From NCBI GenBank assembly GCA_902729315.2, contig LR746272.1, positions 12,345,327-12,409,326 on the forward strand: DNA of 64,000 bases, written 5' to 3'. The DNA comes from Spirodela intermedia (Eukaryota; Streptophyta; Magnoliopsida; Alismatales; Araceae). The notes below the pieces were generated by a model, which saw nothing but the letters and a program-made list of their open reading frames with translations, did no database searches and was not told the origin of the DNA. Position numbers and translations under genes: made by a program. Shown here in pieces: positions 51,526 through 61,930 of this stretch (the stretch's first letter is position 1; every line of letters starts with the position of its first letter).

Positions 51526-53919
51526 ATGTTCTCTACGGAGACGTCCTGTCTCCGGCTGCCGGCGATTCTCCCAAGGCCCTCGTTGGTCGCGCCGCACGCT
51601 TCTCCTGATGGCACCACCGTGGGCACCGTAGCTGTTGCCTCCGGGCCGCCGCCCTCCTGGGGGAAGCCGCGGCTTATTGCCATCCGTAGGCCGAGCTCCG
51701 TGCGTAGTGGGATCGCCGAAGCGGTCTCTTGTGAACCAGAGGGGGACGCGGGGAGCGCACCACGGTTGGTGAGGATAGTAGCGGTCGTCGGAGAGGGAAC
51801 CGTCAGCCCGCTCAAAGGTGCCTCATGGGAGCAGGTTATGCTTCACACGGTAAATGGGCCGATTCCGGATGAAACTTCCGACTCTTCTGTCGGTTCTATG
51901 ATTTTATCTTTTATTTTTTGCTAAAATTCATCATTATACGAACACCAGAGTCGACATCAGCAGTATCATCCATAAATTTTCCTTGATATACAACATCCAG
52001 AAAGTTACGTATTAATTTAGGCATGGACAGATGCTGAAAAGAAGAAGATCTTCTAATGTCCAGCTGCTATTCTCCCGGAAGATTCAGTAGATGCTTCTCA
52101 TCGGAACGGATCCTTCTTATCTAGGTCAAATACACAATTATAGGTTCGAGGTCCGGTGATTTTAGATCGCCACCGCTGGCTATCAGTCCATTACCGAGCT
52201 TCTCAGGCGGTATCGTGCTCCAAACAAGATGACCCATCAATCAGTTCCACTTGAGCTGCTTATGAAGGTGCCAGAAATTGGACCCCGTCATTGGGGGGGA
52301 GGGGACGGGCGAAGAGTTGGAATCCGACGTGGGTCATTTTTTCTAAGCACAATATAATCACCCAAACGTTGAATAATCCCAACTTCCCCAGAACGATGCG
52401 CCAAGACTGTTTGCTGCAATCAGAGCTTTCCTTTTGATAATTTCTTGAGAAGAATGAAAGAAAAACGTTCGTTTTCACCATCGCTTTCTTAGTATTATCT
52501 TGGCGCAGAAAACCAGCAGCATGTATGGATGGCTACATGCTTTATTTCCTTTTCGAAACTGTTTTGTTCCTCAGGTAGAGTTCTTAACCCCCATTCCCTC
52601 TCCTCCCATTCGTGTTACAGGCTGAAAGGTTGAGGTGGGCTGACGAAAGCTGTGAAATGCTTGTGTATACCGATGCGGATCGGGATGACCTGAGAGGGGA
52701 ACTAGCCCGCGCAGACATACTGTTGATGATCTCTGTTTCTAACCAGGAAGCCATTGACTGGGTTCGAGCGAACAGCGCGCACATACCCAACGTCATCTCC
52801 TTCGAATCAGCGTCTCCATCTCTGAAAAACAAGCTCGGCGGATCGTTTGTCTCCATGGATGGAAAGGCGAGTCTGGCGCAGGCATTGTTCGGTACTCTGA
52901 AAGGGGAGCGCAGAGACGAATCGCCCGAAGTTGTTAAAACCTTGTCCGATGCGTGGGGGCGCCATAATTCGGATGATATCAGATTCTGCATCCTGGTGAT
53001 AATCAACGCCTACATAAGACCGGTGTCCTCACTAAAGAATCTGAGAGCCAAGGGCTTCTCCACGCTCAATTGCATGATCAAGAACTGCGGATCGGAAGTG
53101 CTCAACTGCTTGCTGGATCCCAAGTGCAGGAAGGCACTTCAGTGCCTCAATGGTTGCTCTCCCACGGACCAGGTCTGCAATTACCGTTGCATTGCCTCCT
53201 ATGAGAGTCCGAATTTGGAAGCTTTCTCTCTGTGCGTGCTTCAGAAGCACAATTGCCTCGGATTAGATAGCGACATCCCGGAGAGGCCTTTTGTGCCTCC
53301 GATGGAGCGGTTCAGGGGAGAGCCTCTTACCCATGAAACCGCGGAGGACCTGTTTGTGGGATGGCTTGGGGAGCTTCAGTGGAGCTGGCGGGTCGTCGCC
53401 GGCCAGAACCCCGCGTACGATCAGTTTCCCTGTCAGTATCAGCTCTTCTACAGGGGGAAAGCAAAGGGGTCTTTCTGGTACGAACCAGTCTTCCGGGTGA
53501 AGACCCTGGAAGGGGAGATGGTGTGGAGGAGGAGGAGATACAGGGTGCGCAGAGCTGAGGATCCGGGTACCTTCCATTTATCCGTCCTGGACAACGGCGT
53601 CATCTCGAAGGAGTTCTGGACAGTGGTTGACGTCTCCGATGACCTCAGCTGGGGATTATTTCATTACAGGGGTGCGGCGGCGGCGGCCGGCCAGTCGTAC
53701 GCCGGAGCTGTGCTTGTGAGCCCCGACGGCAGGTACCCACCTGGCATGGGAGGCAGCCGCCTCGCTTCGGCCCTGGACAAGTGCCGCATAAAGAACTGGG
53801 AACTCTATGAAGTTGACAATGACGACTGTGAGTCCGCGGATGCCCCTCTGTTGATTCCTGAAGGCTCGAGCTTTCACCGGAACATTAAGGTGAGAGACGA
53901 GACTTGGGCTTCTACGTAG
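51526..53919 (+). CDS. VDR: VDR copy 2: intact violaxanthin de-epoxidase-related protein, two exons
   Basis: Exon 1 is 51526-51849 (108 codons, start in GCCACCATG) and exon 2 is 52621-53919. The GT...AG intron of 771 bp is in phase 0, and the product is 540 residues. The N-terminus is Ser/Pro/Arg-rich with few acidic residues before about 65, consistent with a plastid transit peptide. RIVAVVGEGTVSPLK follows. Exon 2 gives the VDR-specific module (ERLRWADESCEMLVYTDADR), a Cys-rich VDE-like segment (CMIKNCGSEVLNCLLDPKC to HNCLG), then the lipocalin-like domain (WRVVAGQNPAYDQFPCQYQL to KNWELYEVD). It is related to, but distinct from, true violaxanthin de-epoxidase, which lacks the N-terminal module. 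Its reaction is not established to my knowledge; xanthophyll or other lipophilic substrate handling in the plastid is an inference. This is the only uninterrupted copy in the window. Confidence 0.9.
51850..52620 (+). other. Intron of VDR copy 2
   Basis: Donor ACG|GTAAAT, acceptor TGTTACAG|GCTG. The last ~115 bases (from about 52500) are almost identical in all three VDR copies, while the rest is clearly more diverged. Confidence 0.88.
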
Positions 53920-54440
53920 GGAGGGGAAAATCTCTTTATATTTTGCTCTGTTTTCTTTTATCCCAAAAGTCAATCCCGTTCGTTGTATAGTCTCGGCATT
54001 GGCCACCCATCCCCCCTTAACGTTCACGGCAGGGAAAGGGTGCAATGTAAAAAGTTGCAGGTTTGAGGAACTCCAAGGGCTTCCCCCTCAGAGGCGAAAT
54101 GAAAGAAGCACAGCGAAACCCTGTCAACATCCAAATCTTTAGAAGGCAGCAATGAAAAAATTGAAGCACCTTTGCAGGGCCTTAAAATGAGGTATTATTA
54201 ATTCATTTTCGTCCACTTCCCTGTGAAAAGGGGATGGTGCTTGAAGGATGCGTGCGACGATGGGAGACCTCATGACGAAGGTCGCCGAGATCAGTTTCGA
54301 GATGATCCAGCCGAGTATCATTTGGTTTAGGGCCCATGTTGCTCTGATACCAATTTGATAGGACCCCGAGGACTTGATATGCCGAGGAATAACGATAACC
54401 CCTTATGGAAGATCGAGACAATACTCCAATTTGCGAGCAA
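53920..54440. other. VDR copy 2 3' flank and a minus-strand gypsy 5' remnant
   Basis: 53930-54000 is shared with the 3' flank of copy 3 (TTTATATTTTGCTCTGTTTT), so it is probably 3' UTR. About 54140-54352 reads on the minus strand as the start of a gypsy-type gag (MGPKPNDTRLDHLETDLGDL) preceded by a primer-binding site at 54341-54352. Confidence 0.6.
54341..54352 (-). promoter_or_regulatory. tRNA-iMet-type retroelement primer-binding site (minus strand)
   Basis: GCTCTGATACCA is the reverse complement of TGGTATCAGAGC, the common plant retrotransposon primer-binding site. An LTR end (CCTATCA on the minus strand) would lie at 54356, and the gag-like frame continues to lower coordinates. Confidence 0.75.
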
Positions 54441-55112
54441 GGCTAAGACCGTGGTCGTATGTTTTTCCTTAAGAACGTGGTCGTGTCTTTATGATCGGTC
54501 TAACGGCCATTCTGAAGTGGTGGTGTCTCCCAATGCACTGCCCGGCCGTGACACGGAGAGGTCAGTTAAACCCCTCCACGAGCCGTTCACCTCTCATCAA
54601 TCCTAAGACTAATCAATGGAGATGATTGGCTGAGATTTTGACCTTTCTTTTCAGTAGTCTTCGGTTGTTTCGAAACTTATATCGATGGATGAGTTCCCTT
54701 AGGATTTGGGCATGGCGGTGGAGTGAGGAGGTTCCCATTAAATCTCCGGTCACCTTCCCGGCTGGTGGGGGGGGGGGTACACGACCTCAGGGAATAAGGC
54801 ATTGATCGATGCGACACGTAGCGAAGACCTTGGCGCCCCTGGTGTGGCGAAGGCCTCAAACGCGTCTTCCTCTTCTCCTCTCAGACTCCGTCCAGACCGC
54901 CGAATCAATAGAACTTTTTTGCCCCGAGGAAGAGACGAGTCTTAAATATTCTTCCTCGTCTACCCGCCTTCTACGGGCATCTCGAAACTGTACCTTTCCT
55001 ATATGCACAGCACATTCCACAATCAAGAGTATAGCAATCTTTCGCCCCCTGTTTTTTCTCGTCCGAGTGAAGCACCGGGCTATTGCGGCCGGCGAGCAAC
55101 CCGGTCGCCACC
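54440..55112 (+). repeat. Upstream block of VDR copy 3
   Basis: This matches the second half of the copy 1 upstream block. Shared sequence includes GTCGTGTCTTTATGAT(T/C)GGT, CTTAGGATTTGGG(T/C)ATGGCG, CCGAATCAATAGAAC and GCAATCTTTCGCCCCCT. The first half (the 46090-46470 part) is absent, replaced by the gypsy remnant. Confidence 0.75.
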
Positions 55113-57505
55113 ATGTTCTTCATTGAAGCCGCCCATCTACGGTTACGGGTGATTCTCCCAAGGCCCTTGTTGGTCGCCTCGCGCTCTTCTCTCGGTGGCA
55201 CCGCCGTGGGAACCGTAGCTGTTGCCTCCTGGCCCCCATCCTCCAGGAGGAAGCCGTGGTCTATTCCCATCCTTGGGCCCATATCTGTGCGTAATGTGGT
55301 CACCGAAGCGGCCTCTTGTGAACCAGAAGGGGACGCAGGGATCGCGCCACGGCCGGTGAGGATAGTAGCGGTCGTCGGAGACGGGACCGTCAGCCCGCTC
55401 AAAGGTGCCTCCTGGGAGCAGGCTATGCTTCACACAGTAAGTGGACCGATTCCGGATGAAACTTCCGACTCTTCTATTCAGTTCTATGATTTTATGTCTT
55501 AATTTTGCCATTATTCTTCATTATACGAGCACCAGAGCCGACATCACGGCGTATCATCCACTAATTTTCCTTAATATCCAACATCCAGAAAGCTAAATAT
55601 TGATCTAGGAAGGGATAAATTGCGAACAAGAAGATCATTTAAATATCCAACTGAAATTCTCCCGGAAGATTCAGTACCTTCTTCTCATCGTGCCGGATCC
55701 CTTTTATCTTAGAGCAAATACGAAATCATAGGTCGAGGACCGGTGATTTTTGAACGTCACCGCTGGCTATCAGTCCATTGCCAAGCTTCTCAGGCGGCGT
55801 CGAGCTCCAAGCAAGAAGACCCTTCTGCCAGTTTCACTCTAGGTGCTTACGAAGGTGACATGAATTGGATCGAGTCACTGCGGGCGACAGGGCGGGCGAA
55901 GAGGTGGAATCTGATAGGGTCTTTGCTTCTAATCACAATATAATCACCCCAATGTTGTATAATCCAACTTCTCCAGAACGACTGGCCAAAAGACTGATTG
56001 GTGCAAACAAAACTTTCCTTTTGATAATTTCTTGGAAATAATAAAAAATACAATTTTATACCCCATTTGTTTTTTAACATTATCTTTGCGCAGAAAACCA
56101 GCAACATGTATGGATGGCTACATGCTTTCTTTCCTTTTCGAAACTGTTTTGTTCCTCAGGTAGAGTTCTTAACCCCCATTCCCTCTCTTCCCATTCGTGT
56201 TACAGGCTGAAAGGTTGAGGTGGGCTGACGAAAGCTGTGAAATGCTTGTGTATACCGATGCGGATCGGGATGACCTGAGAGGGGAACTAGCCCGCGCAGA
56301 CATACTGTTGATGATCTCTGTTTCTAACCAGGAAGCCATTGACTGGGTTCGAGCGAACAGCGCGCACATACCCAACGTCATCTCCTTCGAATCAGCGTCT
56401 CCATCTCTGAAAAACAAGCTCGGCGGATCGTTTGTCTCCATGGATGGAAAGGCGAGTCTGGCGCAGGCATTGTTCGGTACTCTGAAAGGGGAGCGCAGAG
56501 ACGAATCGCCCGAAGTTTCTTAAAACCTTGTCCGATGCGTGGGGGCGCCATAATTCGGATGATATCAGATTCTGCATCCTGGTGATAATCAACGCCTACA
56601 TAAGACCGGTGTCCTCACTAAAGAATCTGAGAGCCAAGGGCTTCTCCACGCTCAATTGCATGATCAAGAACTGCGGATCGGAAGTGCTCAACTGCTTGCT
56701 GGATCCCAAGTGCAGGAAGGCCCTTCAGTGCCTCAATGGTTGCTCTCCCACGGACCAGGTCTGCAATTACCGTTGCATTGCCTCCTATGAGAGTCCGAAT
56801 TTGGAAGCTTTCTCTCTGTGCGTGCTTCAGAAGCACACTTGCCTCGGATTAGATAGCGACATCCCGGAAAGGCCTTTCGTGCCTCCGATGGAGAGGTTCA
56901 GGGGAGAGCCTCTTACCCATGAAACCGCGGAGGACCTGTTTGTGGGATGGCTTGGGGAGCTTCAGTGGAGCTGGCGGGTCGTCGCCGGCCAGAACCCCGC
57001 GTACGATCAGTTTCCCTGTCAGTATCAGCTCTTCTACAGGGGGAAAGCAAAGGGTTCTTTCTGGTACGAACCAGTCTTCCGGGTGAAAACCCTGGAAGGG
57101 GAAATGGTGTGGAGGAGGAGGAGATACAGCGTGCGGAGATCCGAGGATCCAGGTACCTTCCATTTATCCATCCAGGAGAACGGCGTCATTTTGAAGGAGT
57201 TTTGGACAGTGGTGGACGTCTCCGATGACCTCAAGTGGGGCTTGTTTCATTACAGGGGTGCGGCGGCGGCGGCCGGTCAGTCGTATGCCGGAGCTGTGCT
57301 TGTGAGCCCCGATGGCAGGTACCCACCTGGCATGGGAGGCAGCCGCCTCGCTTCGGCCCTGGACAAGTGCCGCATAAAAAACTGGGAACTCTATGAAGTT
57401 GACAGTGACGACTGTGAATCCGCCGATGCTCCTCTGTCTATCCCAGAAGGCTCGAGCTTCCACCGAAACATTGACGTAAGAGACGAGACATGGGCTTCCC
57501 CGTAG
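55113..57505 (+). pseudogene. VDR: VDR copy 3: near-intact gene with a one-base frameshift in exon 2
   Basis: Exon 1 is 55113-55436 (108 codons, donor ACA|GTAAGT) and exon 2 is 56206-57505, with an intron of 769 bp. Exon 2 is nearly identical to copy 2, except that GAAGTTGTTAAAACC reads GAAGTTTCTTAAAACC at about 56514-56529. This adds one base and creates an immediate TAA at 56521-56523, about 105 codons into exon 2. Downstream the original frame is open again to the normal stop at 57505, with all Cys-rich and lipocalin landmarks kept. Without the extra base it would encode a full-length protein. Either a very young pseudogene or a base-call/assembly error, and I cannot tell which. Exon 1 is much more diverged from copy 2 than exon 2 is. 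Confidence 0.85.
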
Positions 57506-57984
57506 TGAGGAGATGATCTGTTTATATTTTGCTCTGTTTTCTGTTATCCCAAAAGTCAATCCCGATCGTTGTACCGTGTCGGCGTTGACCCCTCCACCCC
57601 TTCCAGGACATCGGCAGGGACAGGGCGTAATGTAAAAAGGTATAGTTTTTAGGAACTCGAGGGGCTTCCCTCTCTGGGACCAAATTGTTGTATTCTGTGG
57701 GAAGAAAAATGGACGGGGTATCCTCAATTAGTCCCACATCGGACATTGTTACACTGGGACCCCCCCCCCCCCCGGTCTATAAGTAATGTCCCCACACTAT
57801 GCTATGAAAAAAGGATGTTACTTAAAGAAGGATGTGTATAGTTGACAGAGATGAATTTCCAAGTCTGTTGATAGGTGAGCTTGATATCGTTGCCTTCTTG
57901 TCAAAGGTGGAACTAAATTAGAGTACAACCAGATCCAAGTTAAAGATCCGGATGCTCAGGAGGCTTCGCGGCTAAGACGAGCGG
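57506..57984. other. VDR copy 3 3' flank
   Basis: 57515-57600 matches the 3' flank of copy 2. A C-run of about 13 lies at 57760-57773, in CTGGGACCCCCCC sequence. No gene was recognised. Confidence 0.5.
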
Positions 57985-58520
57985 AGGGAAGGTGGAGAAG
58001 GGTCTTGTCCCCGTCCTCTCTCGTGCCGCCAAACAGGCCGCCGTGCTCCTCCGTTTCACCTTCGACACCACCTGGTCTTTGGGGTCGACCCCGGCTGCAT
58101 GTAACGCTATGGACGACTCTGAAGAGGTCCCGTTCTCCCGGCACATTGTGCCGCAGAGCTGGTGGAAGCTGCTGGGGGGGAATGCCGGTGGGGCAAGAGA
58201 GGAGGATGGCGCTGGCGTGGGAAACCGTCGACAACTTCATAGCCGGCCAGATCTCAGAAAGGATGAAGGAGATGGCGAAGGTGAGATGAGTGTACGGAGG
58301 AGGAACTGACGTTCAACCCGGTCTCGGGGATTACACCGTGGGTTCCAAGAAATTTCCACCAGACACGAAGCACAACTTGATGCTGGCCGGAAGGGAAACC
58401 CCCTGCATGGTTCTTCTGGATGGTCTCCCGGCGTCCCGAGTCGGAGCGGAAGATCCTCGACGATCTGAAGCCACTGATGGTGGGTTTTCCAGAGTCCCAT
58501 TATCCCCGTTTGAATCCCTG
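57985..58520 (+). pseudogene. CYP96 fragment, frameshifted
   Basis: This corresponds to about residues 155-360 of the two intact CYP96 proteins, but on the plus strand. Pieces in order and in alternating frames are KVEKGLVPVLSRAAKQA, LLRFTFDTT, NAMDDSEEVPFSRHIVPQSW, RRMALAWETVDNFIAGQISE, GSKKFPPDTKHNLMLAGRET and SERKILDDLKPLMVGFPES. At least three frameshifts and a deletion after FDTT (the VDPGCLSP part is reduced) are present. The I-helix motif reads AGRETPC instead of AGRDTTG. The heme-binding half is absent. It is a dead fragment of a third family member, closest in wording to copy B in several blocks. Confidence 0.88.
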
Positions 58521-58524
58521 CGAC

Positions 58525-59130
58525 AGTTCCCAGCGGCCACAAGGATACTGCTTCACAAAATATCAATATTTAAGGCCGGTATATTGTGATACTGGTTTGT
58601 TATAAAATAACATGAATTTAATCTCTTGAGATAGCAATGTTAAAACAAACACAATATATATGATATCTAGAAAAAAAAAATAGATATTCAAGAAGACTGA
58701 CACACATATTTAATATGAGAACAAAGATGTTACTATACCTTCTCACGACAATCAAAGTTCCACTGTATATCAAGAAAATAAAACAGAATTGGAAGATAAT
58801 AAATTTACAACCAAAGCCACCAAAGAGAGGAGACACAAAATCCTTAATTTCTGGCGCCGAAGGAAAAGAGTTTTCCGTTTTATTATATCTATCCGAGACC
58901 CCTTTTTTCGATATGTTTGGGATCGATTTCGTACCTGAAACCGGTCCCTAATATAAAATAATAGAGAAACTAGATACGTCGTGCGGACTTCTCCCGATGA
59001 GTCGGCCAAGTCAACAGATGCCAAGTTCACCCGGGCGGACTTCTCTCAACGAAGGCCATGGAATGTTCCTATCGTTTCTTGGTAGGAAGGATGGGGATAC
59101 TGTGAGAGTTCAATTCTTTCGTAACCATGC
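58525..59130. other. AT-rich spacer between the CYP96 fragment and the VDR remnant
   Basis: No gene was recognised. Short open frames are AT-driven. Confidence 0.4.
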
Positions 59131-59139
59131 CTTGATTCT

Positions 59140-59141
<2 letters not shown>

Positions 59142-59195
<54 letters not shown>
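59142..59195. repeat. (GA)n microsatellite
   Basis: A pure GA tract of about 54 bases immediately upstream of the VDR C-terminal remnant. Confidence 0.95.
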
Positions 59196-59198
<3 letters not shown>

Positions 59199-59224
59199 CC
59201 GAAGAGACCGAAGATCAAGTTCCC

Positions 59225-59600
59225 CCGCCAGCACCTGCTTTTTTCAGTGAGAAATAACGAGGGTCCTCTGGTACGAACCCAGACGAGAACCGAGGATCCA
59301 GCACCTTCCATCTCTCAACTCGACACGGGCGTTGACCCAGGTTTCTGGACGCTGATCAACGTGTGCGATGACCTAAGCTGGGCTTGTTTCATCAGAGGGT
59401 TGCGGCGGCTAGCCAGTCGCGTGGCGGCGCTGTGTTTATGAGCCCCGGTCGGTGGCCGGCCCGCCCACCTGGCACGGTCGGCGGCCGCCCCGCTTCCGCC
59501 CTGTACAGGTGCTGCCCCAGGAACTGGGAGCTCTACGACGGTCGTGGGCGGATCTCCCCCTACCCCCCCCCCCCTAAAGGCTTCCCCGAAGGAAAAGCTT
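59225..59600 (+). pseudogene. VDR copy 4: C-terminal remnant
   Basis: Similarity to the last third of the VDR protein is readable across two or three frames: LVRTQTRTEDPAPS, FWTLINVCDDLSWACF, AAASQSRGGAVFMSPGRWPA and RPASALYRCCPRNWELYD. These correspond to FWTVVDVSDDLSWGLF, AGAVLVSPDGRYPP and KNWELYE in copy 2. It is much more diverged than copies 1-3 and has lost the N-terminal two thirds. Confidence 0.82.
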
Positions 59601-59945
59601 TTGACCGTAGTGACACCCAAGAGATAGCTTTCTTCGCGGGGGAGTCAAACTAGATCGTTGAATAGTCGGCAGCCGTGGCACCGAAGCGACGGCCGGCTCA
59701 GGACCTCCATGTGGCCGCGGTGTGGTGTCCTGAGGGTTGGGTGTTCCGTATCGGTTCGCTTTCGTTGTGATGCCGCCTCTACAGACCAGTCGCTTTGCTT
59801 CGTCGATCCCTCGTAGCGGGTGATCTGATCCTTAAACGTGGCAGAATACCATTGGTTTTGAAATTATAAATGGCGGGAGATAAGCGAAGATCTCTCGACA
59901 TGCGCGCCAAGGCTTGGAGAACGGGAGACAGAAGAGGGACGGTGC

Positions 59946-61262
59946 TGCGGCCGGCAGTGAGGAGCGTTGCTTCCTCACACTCCCGGCGATCGATCGAACT
60001 CTTCCCGGTAGGAAGACGGAGCAGGTTCGCTGCGCATACTCGGTGTCACAGCTCGTGTTCTATCCCCGTGGTACCAGTCTTTGTTCGGATATTGCTTTTC
60101 AGGGATCTGCCGCGACTCTGTCGGATGTGTGCTGTATAATTGGGACTTCTGCTAACTGTGGATTCGACAACAACCGGACGCTGGTTGCTCTCTCTGGATA
60201 CTCTCTCGATACCGGAGGTACGATTCCTCGATCTCTTTCTTCTGGCCTCTATTTCTCAATTTTACGGCCAGAAATTCCATCTAGCTCGATGCCAAAGAGA
60301 TGTGAGGTTTCGGTTCCTTTTTTGGGAGCTCAATTCCTCGTTCTCGATACTCTCCATCTTTTCACCGGAGATAGAGGAAGAGAGCTGGAGACAGATAATT
60401 CTCTCTCAGCACGACAGAAAAACGGTGGGTTCCGAGAACTCCGTTTTCTTCGCCTTCAACACCTCCTCCTTGGTCCGCATGATCTCACCTGCCTCACATG
60501 GCATGCCTGATCTACATATTTAAATAATCGCCGGAGTCCGGGTCTAAGATAGACTTTGTATTAAAAGCAATTGGCGCGACGTGTTGTAGGATTTGCCCTG
60601 ACTGAATGAAGTGTACAAGTCAAATCAGTCGATATATAATAAACCTCGTGATCGTCCATCAGAAGATGTAACCCCTGCTGCCGTGGCTTTCCTCAGTGTT
60701 TGTTTCCCTTTTTCAATCGCCTCGCCCAAGGAGATGAGAGAGAACGCGATCGTGCCTTTACGATCGGTTTGACGGCCACTCTGAAGTGGTGTCTCCAGCC
60801 TCCCGCACTGCCCGGCCGTGACATAGAGCAGCCGGTGAAACCTCTTCCGACGGTCGTTCACCTCTCAGCAATCCTGAGACTACTCGGTGAACACGACTGG
60901 CTAGAAGAGGTCTAGGTCAGCTTTTTAACTTCTTTGGGTGGTTTTGAAACTCATATCCGGTGATGACTTCCCTTAGGATTCAGGCATGGCGGTGGAGTGA
61001 GGATGGTTCTCATCTGATGTATACGAGCGCCGGGAGTTCGGCATTGATCGACCTTGCTATCTGTGGGGTAGCCCCTCAAACGCATCTTCCTCTTCTCCTC
61101 TCTGGGTCTGTCCAAACTGCCGAATCAATAGAACCAAGAGAACCCTGGCCGGGAGAAAGAGACTGAATCACATTTATTCTCATTCGTCCTCCGCCCTCCC
61201 CCGGGCATCTGGGAACAGTACTTTTTCTGCCAGCACAGCACCTTCCACAAGTATAGCAATCT
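59946..61262 (+). repeat. Orphan VDR-type upstream block
   Basis: It repeats the VDR copy 1 upstream block in the same order (59970-60125, 60590-60735, 60750-60850, 60955-61130, then GTATAGCAATCTTTGG at 61249-61264). After it, the sequence diverges exactly where VDR exon 1 would be expected, and no exon 1 is found. A 198-codon open frame starting at 59914 crosses the block but is not conserved in the paralogous block, so I do not call it a gene. Confidence 0.7.
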
Positions 61263-61759
61263 TTGGTCGACTATAGAGGCACGAAAACTGATGTGGCTGA
61301 TTCGGCGAATCCATGGGGATTAGGCTTCCTGGTTGGGCGTCATCGTCTAGGATGCGTCTCCATTGCCCACCGTTTTATCAGATTTGTCTTCTAAGTGAAA
61401 GTCAAGGAGTAGGCGTTAGGTCTACGGGCATTTCCCTTCCCACCCCATCAATTGCTGTCCCACCCTGTTGAAAAATCTGATCCCTTGGGTCCTCTGATAG
61501 GGATACGGGGTAGATGGCTTCTCGAGGCCGGTCGACAGTTTCTTGTTCTTTCTCTTGGGTCCTCTTCTCGGTTGCTGTTCGAGCGCTACTGTGGGCCCCC
61601 TTTGTCGGCCAGGTTTGTCAGGTTGGTGGTGAGAGTGTATTGGCGAGTCGGACCCTCCGAGATGCCCCGTCAGCACGAGCCACGGCGCAGTAGCCAGCCC
61701 ATTTGAGACGGGGCTCGCCATCTGCGCGCGATGCCGGAGTTTCGAGAAGGGTGGCGCCA

Positions 61760-61762
<3 letters not shown>

Positions 61763-61800
<38 letters not shown>
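61763..61800. repeat. (CT)n microsatellite
   Basis: A CT tract about 130 bases upstream of the 5-phosphatase start codon, followed by CCCTCTCCCTCTCCTCTCC. CT-rich tracts in this position are common in plant 5' leaders. Confidence 0.9.
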
Positions 61801-61805
<5 letters not shown>

Positions 61806-61930
61806 TCCCTCTCCTCTCCGGTTCTCGAAGCGGGTTGTTTATTCTCCAAGTAGCAACGTTCCAGTAACGTGTATACTTTTGGTGGGGAGTTTTCTTTTCA
61901 GGTCAACCACAGTGCCGTGGTACAAGCGAG

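Noticed and set aside
51526-53919. Calling VDR copy 2 violaxanthin de-epoxidase (VDE)
   Set aside because: The N-terminal ERLRWADESCEMLVYTD module and overall layout match the VDE-related group, not VDE itself.
59914-60510. 198-codon open frame in the orphan VDR upstream block
   Set aside because: The paralogous block at 46080 does not keep the frame, and no domain is recognisable.
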